Assembly: GCA_963819885.1 (NCBI GenBank)
Contig: CAWFXV010000031.1
Location: 62,001-126,000 of the forward strand
Direction: 5' to 3'
DNA: 64,000 nucleotides
Source: JACVRX01 sp963819885
GTDB lineage: Bacteria; Actinomycetota; Actinomycetes; Jiangellales; Jiangellaceae
The notes under the pieces were generated by a model. The model was given only the letters and a program-made list of their open reading frames with translations, was not told the origin of the DNA and did not search any database. How positions within the stretch are numbered: the first letter of the stretch is position 1; each line of letters starts with the position of its first letter. Both the position numbers and the translations under genes were made by a program. Below, piece by piece: positions 16,916 to 25,002 of the stretch.

Positions 16916-17940
16916 CCGGCTGCGCTCCCCCGCTCCGACAGCGACCGCGGGTCGCGGAGAACACCCAGCGCGTCGTCGAGCAACACCATGGCCAGACGTT
17001 GGTCGGGGCCAGCGGCGGCATGCTCGAGCGCGGTCTGGACAAGCCGTGCTCCGGTCAGGCGGGCGGCCCGGTCGATGAAGTCGCCACGGTCGGGGACCTC
17101 GGCGACGTCGAGGTAGGACGAGAGGAACAGCGCGGCGCCGTCGCGGGCCCGTTCCGTGAGGCTGTCAGGCTCAGCCGGTGACGCTATGGCGCGGAGCAAG
17201 ACCAGGTGATCCTGGAGGATACCGGCCACGTCCCATGCCGGGTCGCCGACGGCCGCCATCTCCCAGTCGATCACCCGCACCCGGTCACGCCCTTCGACCA
17301 GGCAGTTGTCCCACTTGAGGTCGCCGTGCACCACGCACGACGGCTCCAGGCGCCCTGCCAGGTCGGCGAAGTGCCGGCGGAGCTCACGTCGTACCCGGCC
17401 ATGCACCAGCAGCTCGTCGGCGGCCGGCGGCCGCCAGCAACCCGGGGTCAGAATGTCGAGCACCCACGGACGCTCAGTCGGGAGGGCGGGGAATGCCAGG
17501 CCGTGCGTGCCGCGATGCCAACCGGCGGCAAGCCGCCCGAGTCTGGCCGTGCTGGCCGGCAGCGCGCGACGGTGCAGGGCGTCGGTGTATAGCGTGGCGC
17601 CCGGTGTCACCTCCTCCATGACCAGTACTTGTCGCGCTGGATCCGTCCACAGGCATCTGGGCATCGCCGCCGCCAGTACCGGGTGGCTACCAGCGAGCTG
17701 GTAGGCGACCAGCTCACGGCGGAGATTGCCGATCGTCTCATCCGCGCGCGGGTTGGCCCGCTTGACGACCAGGCAGCGACCGTCGCCAAAGCGAACCGAG
17801 ACGACCATGTGGGACCGGGACAGGTCGGTCACCCGAACGTCCGGGTCCCGCGCTGCCGACGCGTCCACGACCCCGGTCCAGGCGAGGTAGGCAAGCAGCC
17901 CGCTCGTGCTCACAGCGGGTCGAATCGCCTTAGGGGGCAC
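16912..17940 (-). CDS. APH-fold kinase, putative lanthionine-pathway Ser/Thr kinase (LanK-like)
   Basis: 342 residues from GTG at 17940, 19 nt after the protease stop; a second GTG at 17913 is possible. Aminoglycoside phosphotransferase/choline kinase fold: nucleotide-binding Lys in CLVVKRAN (~K60), catalytic loop VVHGDLKWDN (H205-N212), metal-binding VRVIDWE (D225) and GDPAWDVAG. All catalytic residues are intact, so it should be an active kinase. Class V lanthipeptide kinases belong to this fold and phosphorylate precursor Ser/Thr. Context (HopA1-like and LanC genes downstream, overlapping) argues against simple antibiotic resistance. Substrate not shown. Confidence 0.75.
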   Translation of the reverse strand: MPPKAIRPAVSTSGLLAYLAWTGVVDASAARDPDVRVTDLSRSHMVVSVRFGDGRCLVVKRANPRADETIGNLRRELVAYQLAGSHPVLAAAMPRCLWTDPARQVLVMEEVTPGATLYTDALHRRALPASTARLGRLAAGWHRGTHGLAFPALPTERPWVLDILTPGCWRPPAADELLVHGRVRRELRRHFADLAGRLEPSCVVHGDLKWDNCLVEGRDRVRVIDWEMAAVGDPAWDVAGILQDHLVLLRAIASPAEPDSLTERARDGAALFLSSYLDVAEVPDRGDFIDRAARLTGARLVQTALEHAAAGPDQRLAMVLLDDALGVLRDPRSLSERGSAAG

Positions 17941-17959
17941 ACCGCGCCGCTGGCACCGA

Positions 17960-20386
17960 TCAGTAACCGGGGGTCCCGTACCACCAAGCTGTGATCCCGT
18001 CGCCGGCTGCGGCGGCCGTCCACCCGCCGGCGTCCTGGGCCTCCGGGGCCTCCGCTGGCTCTGGTTGCCCGCCGGGGGTTGCCGGGCTGTACGCAGCCGG
18101 CCAGGCTTGGTGCGTCTCCGGCTGCCATTCGGCCGGAGCCGACTGCGACCAGCCGTAGCCGTGGGGGTCGTACCAGCCGTAGCCGTAGGGGTCGAACCAG
18201 CTGCCGTAGGCGCCCCCGGCGACTGGGGCCCACCCGCCAGAGGTGAAGGTTTCATCGCCTGGGCTCTCGCCGGCGCCGCCCGGGACCGGAAAAGATCCGG
18301 GGAAGCACGGTGGTCCGAGAGTGGACTGCGGGCAGGGTGGTCGCAGCGTCGCCGATGGGCATGGCGGGCGCAGCGTGGGCCGCGGGCATGGAGGGGCCGT
18401 GGTGAACGGCGGGCAGGGCGGGGCGATCGTCGGCGGCGGGCACGGCGGCCGAATCGTCCGCACCGGGCACGGCGGCGCCGCAGTTAACGGCAAGCAAGGC
18501 GGTCGAATCGTCGGCAGCGGACAGGGTGGAGCGACTGTTCGTGGCCCACATGGCGGTTGCAGCGTCACCGGCGGGCACGGCGGAACCAGCGTCACCACTT
18601 GGCTCGGCGCGCAGGCGAAGGCGGCGTTGGCATCAAGCTTGCCGGCCCCCCAGGCGTTGTTCGGGGTGATCCCAGTGAACGCGTCCACGCGGGCCGTCCG
18701 CATCAGGCAATCGCGGATCTGCGCCTGAGTGAGGGAGGAGTTCTTCTGCAGCAATAGGGCGACAGTGCCGGTGATCACCGGCGCGGCCATCGAGGTGCCC
18801 TGCATCAGGCCATAGCTGTCGCCGGTGGAGGTCGGTTGGGGAGCCATCAGTACCTGGCCGGGCGCGGCCACGGTCGGCGCCTGGCGGCCGTCGCGGGTGG
18901 GCCCGAGGCTCGAGAACGAGGAGATGGAGCCAACGCCTGCGCCCCGGGTCACATACGAACCGGCTGTGATGACCTCCTGGGCCGTACCAGGAACCGAGAC
19001 AGTCCGAGCGGGGTTCTGGAATGGCGGAAGGAACTGTGCTCTTGCGTCACGCTGGATCCAGGCATCCCATTGCCCGAGCGTGACCGTTGTGCCCTGGATT
19101 GTGAGCAACCACGTGCCAGCCTGGACTGTTGCGGCTGTGCCGCGAGAAAGGACCACGAAGATGCGGTTGTCACCGTTGCCTGGATCATTGAGATCCGAAT
19201 CCACGAAGGCCTGGTTTCCGTTCGGCAGGGCAATCGTGGTGGAGCTGCCCGAGATCACCGGTGCGCTGGCGCCCCCATTGGGCGGAGTAACCGAGACGTC
19301 GAACCGGTCCGGTCCCCGATACCAGAGATCGATCGTGACCGGGAACACCTGGTTGGCGGGGACCGCGAACGGCACGCTCTGGGGGATGCCGGCAGCGAGG
19401 GTCGCGCTGGCGTGCCGGTTCTGGACGCCTTCGTTGCCCGCCGACTTGACCATCGCCCGGCCCGGACCACCCAGCAGGTTGTCGATGCCCCGCTCCAGCA
19501 GGCTGGTCCCGTCGTGCGGGCCGACGTTGTCGCCCTGGCTCTGGTTGATCACCACAGGGCGCCCGAGGGACGTGGCAATGTCGAAGATGTACCGGATCGC
19601 GTCCAACGTGTCGGCCGAGTCGCCCAGTCCCCGCTCGCCCGCGGCACGGCCCCGGGTATTGGCCACCACCACAATGTCGGCCTCGGGTGCGGCGCCTACG
19701 AAGGTGAACGCCGGCTGACCCTGGCTAGCTGCCGAACCGTCGCCGGCGGCGATCCCGGCCACATGTGTCCCGTGGAACCCATCGTTGGGAATCTGTAGGT
19801 CCCGGTGCCGGACGACGGCGAACGGGTTGGCCGCGGCCAGGGCGGCGTCGATCGCGCTCTTCTGGTACTCGACGCCGTAGGAGAAGTTGGCCGGATTCGC
19901 CTCACCGGCCTGCGGGGCCAGTCCCTGGTCCCAGATGGCGAGGATGCGGGAGGTGCCGTCGCTGCGCCGGAACGCCTCGTGGGTGTAGTCGATCCCGGAG
20001 TCGATGATCCCGACAACTACGCCGGCGCCGCGATGCCCTGGCGGACCGGTGTGGACGGTGTCCACCCTGCTTTCGGGAACGGCCAAGTCCAGCTCGCGGC
20101 CGAGGACCCGGGAGACCTCCATCCGCACTACGGAGTCGAGCTGCTCCAGGTCGCCCAATTGGGGAAGCTCCACCTCCCCGGTGGCGACATCGCCGGCAAA
20201 GCTGCGAGTCTTGAAACCCGCCTCCTCTATGGCGCTGAGGTCGCCCTCGAACTGGAGCAGCACACTGAACGTCGCCGGCTGCCCGGTCTCGGCCTCAAAT
20301 GTGAACGCGGCCTCGTCGGCGAGCGTCCGTAGCATGGTCTTCTTCTGGTCGACGAGGAACTTGAGACCGGGATCTAGCTTCGCCAT
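17960..20386 (-). CDS. Subtilisin-like (S8) protease with Thr/Cys 9-mer repeat tail
   Basis: 808 residues; GGGGG six bases before ATG. Prodomain ~38-108 (no signal peptide is visible). The catalytic triad is intact: D129 in GIIDSGID, H205 in FHGTHVAG, S532 in GTSMAAP; oxyanion N318 in SAGNEG. A ~130-residue beta insert (~335-465) lies between N318 and S532. After the catalytic domain come eleven consecutive 9-residue units T-x-x-P-P-C-P-x-x (599-697), then a Gly/Tyr/Trp-rich tail with two 8-residue [FY]DPxGYGW units (~732-747). First gene of the operon with kinase, HopA1-like and LanC genes. Proposed: protease and lanthionine substrate in one polypeptide; the tail could instead be a structural Cys/Pro-rich linker. 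Confidence 0.85.
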   Translation of the reverse strand: MAKLDPGLKFLVDQKKTMLRTLADEAAFTFEAETGQPATFSVLLQFEGDLSAIEEAGFKTRSFAGDVATGEVELPQLGDLEQLDSVVRMEVSRVLGRELDLAVPESRVDTVHTGPPGHRGAGVVVGIIDSGIDYTHEAFRRSDGTSRILAIWDQGLAPQAGEANPANFSYGVEYQKSAIDAALAAANPFAVVRHRDLQIPNDGFHGTHVAGIAAGDGSAASQGQPAFTFVGAAPEADIVVVANTRGRAAGERGLGDSADTLDAIRYIFDIATSLGRPVVINQSQGDNVGPHDGTSLLERGIDNLLGGPGRAMVKSAGNEGVQNRHASATLAAGIPQSVPFAVPANQVFPVTIDLWYRGPDRFDVSVTPPNGGASAPVISGSSTTIALPNGNQAFVDSDLNDPGNGDNRIFVVLSRGTAATVQAGTWLLTIQGTTVTLGQWDAWIQRDARAQFLPPFQNPARTVSVPGTAQEVITAGSYVTRGAGVGSISSFSSLGPTRDGRQAPTVAAPGQVLMAPQPTSTGDSYGLMQGTSMAAPVITGTVALLLQKNSSLTQAQIRDCLMRTARVDAFTGITPNNAWGAGKLDANAAFACAPSQVVTLVPPCPPVTLQPPCGPRTVAPPCPLPTIRPPCLPLTAAPPCPVRTIRPPCPPPTIAPPCPPFTTAPPCPRPTLRPPCPSATLRPPCPQSTLGPPCFPGSFPVPGGAGESPGDETFTSGGWAPVAGGAYGSWFDPYGYGWYDPHGYGWSQSAPAEWQPETHQAWPAAYSPATPGGQPEPAEAPEAQDAGGWTAAAAGDGITAWWYGTPGY
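18296..18592 (-). repeat. Eleven 27-bp tandem repeats encoding T-x-x-P-P-C-P-x-x
   Basis: The 297-bp stretch is exactly 11 units of 27 bp. Every unit begins with Thr and has Pro-Pro-Cys at positions 4-6; the other positions vary (Leu/Ile/Val/Ala/Thr then Val/Gln/Ala/Arg/Gly). Nine of eleven have Pro after Cys. Third codon positions vary between units, so the protein pattern is being kept by selection rather than by recent duplication alone. Unit spacing puts each Thr five residues before one Cys and four after the previous one. Confidence 0.9.
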
Positions 20387-20538
20387 CTGAACCCCCTGCT
20401 CGCATGATTAAGCGATCCTCCGCCGGAACGTCGAACATGGTCAACCCCAGGACAGAATGCACCTCCAGCAGGGCATTTCCTTGGTACGGACGGGTGCGCT
20501 GGACGGGTCGTTCTATCACGCGTATGCAAGCCAGCTGA

Positions 20539-20570
20539 CTTCGGTGAGCCACAAGCATCACTTTCGGTGA
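20539..20570. promoter_or_regulatory. TTCGGTGA direct repeats upstream of protease operon
   Basis: TTCGGTGA occurs at 20540-20547 and 20563-20570, 23 bp apart, with a related TTCGCAAC at 20574. SARP activators bind direct heptamer repeats spaced by about one or two helical turns, and a SARP gene lies next to this region. The sites are ~155-185 nt upstream of the protease ATG. The remaining 20387-20807 gap contains no gene I can support. Confidence 0.35.
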
Positions 20571-20807
20571 CACTTCGCAACACCCCTCAACTCCCATCAA
20601 CGAGCCCCGGGCTAGCGGTACGTCCGTAGTCCCGCCGAGGGCCGCACCAGCCCGCAGCATCGGGTTGAACCGACGCGAGTCTGCTGTGCACCTCCTGGTC
20701 GGCCTTCGCGTGCATTTCGCGAAGGCAACGGCAAGCTGAGCCCGAAGGTCTTTACGTTGAAGGATCGACCTCGAGCCGCAAGGTCCCTGCAACTCGCGAA
20801 GACGATC

Positions 20808-21556
20808 TCACTCGCCCATGCACGCCACCTCGCACGCGTTATTCGGGTCACCGTCGCGCCCGAGGTGATGGTGAATTGTCGCGCATGCGGTGCCTGCGTA
20901 TTCGACGTCATTGCAGCGAACTGAATTTGGCGCCTGGCGGCCGGCACGATGCAGCGCGAGCATGCGCAGCTCCCGGCAGCGCTCGCGCAGCGGGTCGGCA
21001 GCAATCGCAGTGTCGAGCAGAGACAGTGCTTCGTGCGGCGTGCCCCGGTCCAACTCGGTTGCCGCAAGCTCCTCCAAGGCATTCAACCGGAGTTGGGTCA
21101 GTCGCTGGATGTCGGGCTGAGCGAACTCGTCGTAGGTGAAGTCGGACAGCGGCGGGCCGCGCCACATCCCCAGCGCTGACTGCAGGGCCTGCCGGCCTCC
21201 TCCGCCGTTGCCGTCGTTGAGTTCCCGGACGCCGTCTCCCACGAGCCTCCTAAACCGCTCGGCGTCAATGCGCTCGGGATCAACCTCAAGGAAATACCCC
21301 GGTGGGCGAGTTGCGATCAGCGGGGAACCGGCGTGTCGTTCGAACGTCTTGCGCAGATCGGATACGTAGATCTGGATGGAATGGCCTGCCGTCCGCGGTG
21401 GTCGCTGCGGCCACACCCGCTCGATCAGCTGCTCGTTGGAAACGATCTCGTTGGCGTGCAGCAGCAGAATGGCCAACACAGCCTGCTGTTTCGGTGGCCC
21501 TAGAGATGAGCGGCGTCAGACACCACCTCCAATGAACCGAGAATCCGGAAGTCCAC
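20808..21556 (-). pseudogene. SARP-family transcriptional activator, frameshifted
   Basis: The SARP N-terminus (VDFRILGSLEVVSDAAHL) starts at GTG 21556, then the frame breaks at about 21500-21508. The following frame continues LGPPKQQAVLAILLLHANEIVSNEQLIERVWP as in all SARPs. The winged-helix DNA-binding domain and part of the bacterial transcriptional activation domain (to RRLVGDGVRELN...LSLLDTAIAADPLRERC) follow; the C-terminus after LALHRAGRQAP is non-standard and Cys-containing, so the protein is short (~240 residues). A one-base deletion explains the break. SARPs activate secondary-metabolite clusters; this one is placed to control the protease/lanthionine operon. Confidence 0.75.
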
Positions 21557-21680
21557 GCCTTATTATCTGCGGCCCAGCCTCGCTGGCATGTCCGCAGAGA
21601 GGTTCCAGGCAGCGTCAGGTAATCGTTGACGCATTCCTCGCACATCCCTCTCACCCGGAACCCGCCAGCGTCTGCCTCAG

Positions 21681-21842
21681 CTACGGCGGCAATGCATCGC
21701 CCGGTTCGGTCGCGGTCACGATGTCGAGCCGGCCCGGATCGGTGATGGAGCCGGATACCTCGACTGTGGCGCGCTCGCCGATCGGTGTGATCGGGTGATC
21801 GACGTGGTCGGAGCGACGTTGGCGACGAGTCACCGTGGTCAT
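21681..21842 (-). CDS. Possible 53-residue small protein
   Basis: ATG at 21842 opens a 53-residue frame (MTTVTRRQRRSDHVDHP... ending GDALPP) with fairly good third-position GC. Basic N-terminus, no Cys, no recognised family. It lies upstream of the SARP gene on the same strand. Outside it, 21557-22054 shows no supported gene. Confidence 0.3.
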   Translation of the reverse strand: MTTVTRRQRRSDHVDHPITPIGERATVEVSGSITDPGRLDIVTATEPGDALPP

Positions 21843-22054
21843 TGCCGTATATGTGCTGCCGAATCCCGGTCCAGCCCAGAACCCGGCGCTTAGTGTCTCC
21901 GAGCCGGCCGACCCGGCGTCGGTACCAGATAACGGCAAGCACCGTTCCGAGTGAAGCGGCCCGCGCCCATGCCCAACGGTGCGGGCCGCCTTGGTCGGGC
22001 GGTTAGGAATGGCACCCGGGCCAGCCCGCCGAACGCTTCGGACGGATCCAACGC

Positions 22055-22438
22055 TCAGAGGTCCTCGAACCGAACCCGGTGGCCCACCGGACCCTCTTGT
22101 TCCGGGAAGGCGATCCGGCCGGCCGCGACGGCCCAGCGGGCCACGTCGACGCGGAACCGTCCCGCGCGGACCGCGGGGTCCTGCTCGGCCAGGCGCCGCG
22201 CTTCGGTGGCATCGACGGTGTAGACCGACATCCCACGCATCGTCTCGTCGGACTGGTCCAGGAGCGGACCGTTGGCGGCGATGATGCCCCGCCGGCCCAA
22301 CTCCGCGAGGTGGGCCAGATGGGCGTGGTGCAGCGCCGTGGACGCCTTCTCGGCCAGGTCGGGAGGGTTGGTCCCGCGCCGCAGGTAGACGATCGTGCGG
22401 ACGTCGAAAGACGCCGGCACGCCAGGTGGGCGTTCCAT
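22055..22438 (-). CDS. YciI-family protein
   Basis: 127 residues. The YCII-like dimeric alpha/beta-barrel pattern is visible: RTIVYLRRG at the start, HHAHLAHLAELGRRGIIAANGPLLDQ with the conserved His region, then MSVYTVDATEARRLAEQDPAVRAGRFRVDVARWAV. These proteins are ferredoxin-like barrels, some with dehalogenase-like or isomerase roles, mostly uncharacterised. Cytoplasmic. A second member occurs at 23387. Confidence 0.8.
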   Translation of the reverse strand: MERPPGVPASFDVRTIVYLRRGTNPPDLAEKASTALHHAHLAHLAELGRRGIIAANGPLLDQSDETMRGMSVYTVDATEARRLAEQDPAVRAGRFRVDVARWAVAAGRIAFPEQEGPVGHRVRFEDL

Positions 22439-22507
22439 GGCTTTGTCCTATCTCAAGCCACTGCTAGGAGGCGAGTGGCGTCGCTGGACGGTTGGGCCCG
22501 CCGCAGT

Positions 22508-23089
22508 TCAGGTGAGCTGACCGCCGCTCGGCGGACCGGTAAGGACGGTGGGCACGTACTCGAGGAGCTGCAGCCGGCCGTCGAACGTCCGGCCGGCGAC
22601 CATTTCGAGGCTCACGTCAGGATATCCGTCGTAGATCCGCTCCCGACCAGTGCTGCCGGTGATGACTGGGAAGACAACCACCCGGAACCGGTCGACGAGG
22701 CCTGCTTCGAGCAACGACTGGCACAACGTGAGGCTGCCGATCGTGCGCAACGGACCGGCGCCATCCTCTTTCATCGACCGTACGGCCTCGACCGGGTTCT
22801 GGTCGACCAAGCGCGTGTTGGCCCACGCCAACGGGTTCTTCAGGGTCGACGAGAACACCACCTTGGACATTTCGGTCAGCTCCGCGAAGCTCGGGTCGTC
22901 GGACGTGGCCGCGAAGTCCGACATCAACCGGTAGGTGGTCGCGCCCATCAGGGCCGTGTAGTGGCGTTCCGGCGACTCGTCGAGCCACGCCAGGTACTCG
23001 GGTCCCTCCAGGCCCCAGTAGCCGGGCCAACCCACCGCCGAGGCGTAGCCGTCGAGCGAGGTAATGAAGTCCACCAACAGTTCTGCCAT
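22508..23089 (-). CDS. Dihydrofolate reductase-family (RibD C-terminal-like) protein
   Basis: 193 residues starting MAELLVDFITSLDGYASAVGWPGYWG, with AAGGGAA upstream. Motifs of the DHFR/RibD_C superfamily: MGATTYRLMSDF, KVVFSSTLKNPLAWANTRLV, then IGSLTLCQSLLEAGLVDRFRVVVFPVITGSTGRERIYDG. These small NADPH-binding reductases are common in actinomycetes; substrates are generally unknown and they rarely act as true folate reductases. Lies among similar small stand-alone enzymes. The ~300 nt upstream (23090-23386) holds no clear gene. Confidence 0.85.
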   Translation of the reverse strand: MAELLVDFITSLDGYASAVGWPGYWGLEGPEYLAWLDESPERHYTALMGATTYRLMSDFAATSDDPSFAELTEMSKVVFSSTLKNPLAWANTRLVDQNPVEAVRSMKEDGAGPLRTIGSLTLCQSLLEAGLVDRFRVVVFPVITGSTGRERIYDGYPDVSLEMVAGRTFDGRLQLLEYVPTVLTGPPSGGQLT

Positions 23090-23386
23090 CGGGATTCCCT
23101 TGCTCGGCTCCTGTCCACCGTGCACGCTGCGACGCTCAACGGCAACTCCGTGAGACCGCCCTTTAGCTTTTGTTGGGCGGAGGGTGTCCCAGGCAGCCAC
23201 GCGACAACGCGAAAGCCGGTCGGCAAGGGTCCCGCACTCGGAGCGTTGTGGCTTGCGGTTTGGACGACCGCCTCGCGCCCGGCCACTCAACGTCGAAGTC
23301 AGTGACGCCGGCCTGACCCGTCATGAAGGCTTCTGCGATCCCGCCGAGAACGCTATCTCGTCGCCGAGCGCACGGCCGAGACGACG

Positions 23387-23689
23387 TCAACCGTCGCGTC
23401 CACGGAGGAGTCCTATCTCGAAGGAGCGGAGCTCGCCGCGGGCGTAGCCACCAGAAGCGGCGGGATCGTTCGAGACGATGCGCCGGGCGGATTCTTCGTC
23501 CGCCGCTTCGAAGACAGCGATCCCTGTATTGGTCGCGCCGACGGTGGCGCCGGCCAACACCAGAACGCCCCGCTCCACCATTGTTCCTAGCCATTCGAAG
23601 TGGCGGTTCCACGCGGCTATTTCGTCTTCGGTCATGGTCGCGGCGAAGTTCTCCCGCGGCGGATGGAGGAAGTAGATCCACTCCGACAT
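23387..23689 (-). CDS. YciI-family protein
   Basis: 100 residues starting MSEWIYFLHPPRENFAATMT. Shows the family order: N-terminal strand, HFEWLGTMVERGVLVLAGATVG, then TGIAVFEAADEESARRIVSNDPAASGGYARGELRSFEIGL. The DPxxxxG segment is the usual YCII landmark. It is followed 17 nt before its start by the end of the VOC gene on the same strand, so the two may be co-transcribed. Function unknown. Confidence 0.8.
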   Translation of the reverse strand: MSEWIYFLHPPRENFAATMTEDEIAAWNRHFEWLGTMVERGVLVLAGATVGATNTGIAVFEAADEESARRIVSNDPAASGGYARGELRSFEIGLLRGRDG

Positions 23690-23706
23690 CGACGTGACTC
23701 CTTGGT

Positions 23707-24057
23707 CTATGCGGGAGACTTGAAGAGTCCGATCACGTTGCCGTCTGGGTCGGCGAACTGCGCGAAGGTCACGACGTCTGGGATTTCGGTGACCGGAACG
23801 GTCGTTTTGCCGCCAAGAGATTCCACCCGATCGAGGTGGGACTGCGGATCGTCGACCTCAATGTAGAAGGTGACTTGGTTGGGTCCCTGCGCCTCGCCGA
23901 TGCTGCCGGCGATGCCGGCGCCGGAGTCGGTGTCGACCATGGCCGAGTTCACGCCCGCGACCGGTTGCATCTTCCAGCCGAACGCCTTGGTATAGAACTC
24001 GTGAAGCTTCGTCGGGTGATCTGAGTTGATCTCGAACCACGTGACCGGGTTGCCCAT
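23707..24057 (-). CDS. VOC (glyoxalase/bleomycin-resistance) family protein
   Basis: 116 residues starting MGNPVTWFEINSDHPTKLHEFYTKAFGWKM. Two beta-alpha-beta-beta-beta modules: the first ends at VDTDSGAGIAGSIG, the second runs VTFYIEVDDPQSHLDRVESLGGKT to FADPDGNVIGLF. The terminal DPDGNVIGL is the classical VOC ending. Metal-dependent lyase, dioxygenase or drug-binding roles are possible. Divergent from the ArsR gene, sharing its operator region, so it may be repressed by it. Confidence 0.85.
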   Translation of the reverse strand: MGNPVTWFEINSDHPTKLHEFYTKAFGWKMQPVAGVNSAMVDTDSGAGIAGSIGEAQGPNQVTFYIEVDDPQSHLDRVESLGGKTTVPVTEIPDVVTFAQFADPDGNVIGLFKSPA

Positions 24058-24170
24058 CAGGTCCTCCTCGGTGCCGATGTGCAGACGATGTGGAAGTCGC
24101 AGGCCAGCGTGCGCCCGGGCGCGGCTGAGCCTCCTTGCCGGTGCAGCTCTTGTGTGCCACACTGAGGTAT

Positions 24171-24212
24171 CGTTAGTGCAGACTAACGGTAAGTGATGAT
24201 GCACGGTTAGTC
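24171..24212. promoter_or_regulatory. ArsR operator (TTAGT-N4-ACTAA) in divergent intergenic region
   Basis: CGTTAGT-GCAG-ACTAACG (24171-24188) is a perfect 7-bp inverted repeat with a 4-nt spacer. GTTAGTC at 24206-24212 forms another arm with GACTAAC at 24181-24187. It sits between the divergent VOC and ArsR genes, where an ArsR dimer would repress both. AGT-N4-ACT also occurs at the second ArsR operon (61351-61402). Confidence 0.75.
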
Positions 24213-24226
24213 AAGAGGCACGGTTG

Positions 24227-24544
24227 GTGGACACACACGACCTTGTTCTGGACGCTCTCGGCGACCACACCCGGCGCGCCATCCTGGAGCGCTTGCGCGA
24301 TGGACCAAAGCCGGTCGTCGAGATTGCCCAGGGGCTGCCCGTGGGACGCCCGGCGGTGTCCCAGCATCTGAAGGTCTTGAAGCGGGCAGGGCTTGTGTCC
24401 GACCGGGCCGTGGGCACTCGGCGCGTCTATGAGGTAGACCAAAGAGGGCTCGAAGCGGCTCAGCACTACCTGGGCTCGTTCTGGTCAGACGCCCTGTCCA
24501 GGTTCAAGCGTGCGGCGGACGGGGGTCGATCGGCGCGGAAATGA
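24227..24544 (+). CDS. ArsR-family winged-helix repressor
   Basis: 105 residues from GTG at 24227 (TTG at 24224 is the alternative; AGAGG lies upstream). The winged helix is textbook: DALGDHTRRAILERLRDGPKPVVEIAQGLPVGRPAVSQHLKVLKRAGLVSDRAVGTRRVYEV. No Cys metal-binding motif, so not a metal sensor. ArsR genes coupled to SRPBCC proteins (here by ATGA overlap) form a common actinobacterial module in which the partner is thought to bind a hydrophobic ligand. Autoregulation through the upstream palindromes is likely. Confidence 0.9.
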   Translation: MDTHDLVLDALGDHTRRAILERLRDGPKPVVEIAQGLPVGRPAVSQHLKVLKRAGLVSDRAVGTRRVYEVDQRGLEAAQHYLGSFWSDALSRFKRAADGGRSARK

Positions 24545-25002
24545 TGACCCTCGATCCCCGCCTGATGGCCGTCCACGAATCGGTCCACGTCGGTTGTCCA
24601 GTCGAAGAGGCGTTCGGGCTGTTCACCACCCGCATGGGCCAATGGTGGCCACTTGACCTGGCCTCCTACGGAGGCGACCGAGCCAAGGACATCTTCCTGG
24701 AACCCAAGGTGGGCGGGCGGTTCTTCGAGCGATTCGTCGACGGCGACGAGCTCCAAGTCGGCACCGTCGTCGTCTGCGAGCCACCGTGGCGCATCACCTT
24801 CACCTGGACGACGGCGGACTGGGAAGGCGAAACCGAGGTCGACGTGACCTTCACTCCGCAAGACGACGGAACGCGAGTCGATCTCTCACACCGCGGCTTC
24901 GACCGCCTCGGCCCACTCGGTGCTGACGTCGCGGCCAAGTTCCGCGGAGGCTGGCCCGGAGTCATGGACGCATTCGTGCAGCGAAGTGAACGAAGCAACT
25001 GA
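24541..25002 (+). CDS. SRPBCC (AHSA1-like) ligand-binding protein
   Basis: 153 residues; two adjacent ATGs, the first overlapping the ArsR stop. START/Bet v1-like pattern: VHESVHVGCPVEEAFGLFTTRMGQWWPL, then VGGRFFERFVDGDELQVGTVVVCEPPWRITFTWT, DDGTRVDLSHRGFDRLGP and a C-terminal helix GGWPGVMDAFVQ. Family members bind hydrophobic molecules in a deep cavity. Partner of the upstream ArsR repressor. Confidence 0.88.
   Translation: MMTLDPRLMAVHESVHVGCPVEEAFGLFTTRMGQWWPLDLASYGGDRAKDIFLEPKVGGRFFERFVDGDELQVGTVVVCEPPWRITFTWTTADWEGETEVDVTFTPQDDGTRVDLSHRGFDRLGPLGADVAAKFRGGWPGVMDAFVQRSERSN

Noticed and set aside
16912..17940. Aminoglycoside resistance phosphotransferase
   Set aside because: The fold matches, but the gene is embedded and overlapping in an operon with a HopA1-like protein and LanC, which fits a peptide kinase better.
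18296..18592. Interpretation of the protease tail as a CRISPR or plain DNA satellite
   Set aside because: The 27-bp units diverge at silent positions while keeping Thr and Cys; it is an in-frame protein repeat.
21560..21680. A Cys-containing minus-strand peptide (MCEECVNDYLTLPGTSLRTC) as a lanthipeptide precursor
   Set aside because: The ribosome site touches the ATG, the frame runs on without a natural end and no leader peptide is visible. It would be the alternative to the protease-tail hypothesis, so it deserves mention but lacks support.
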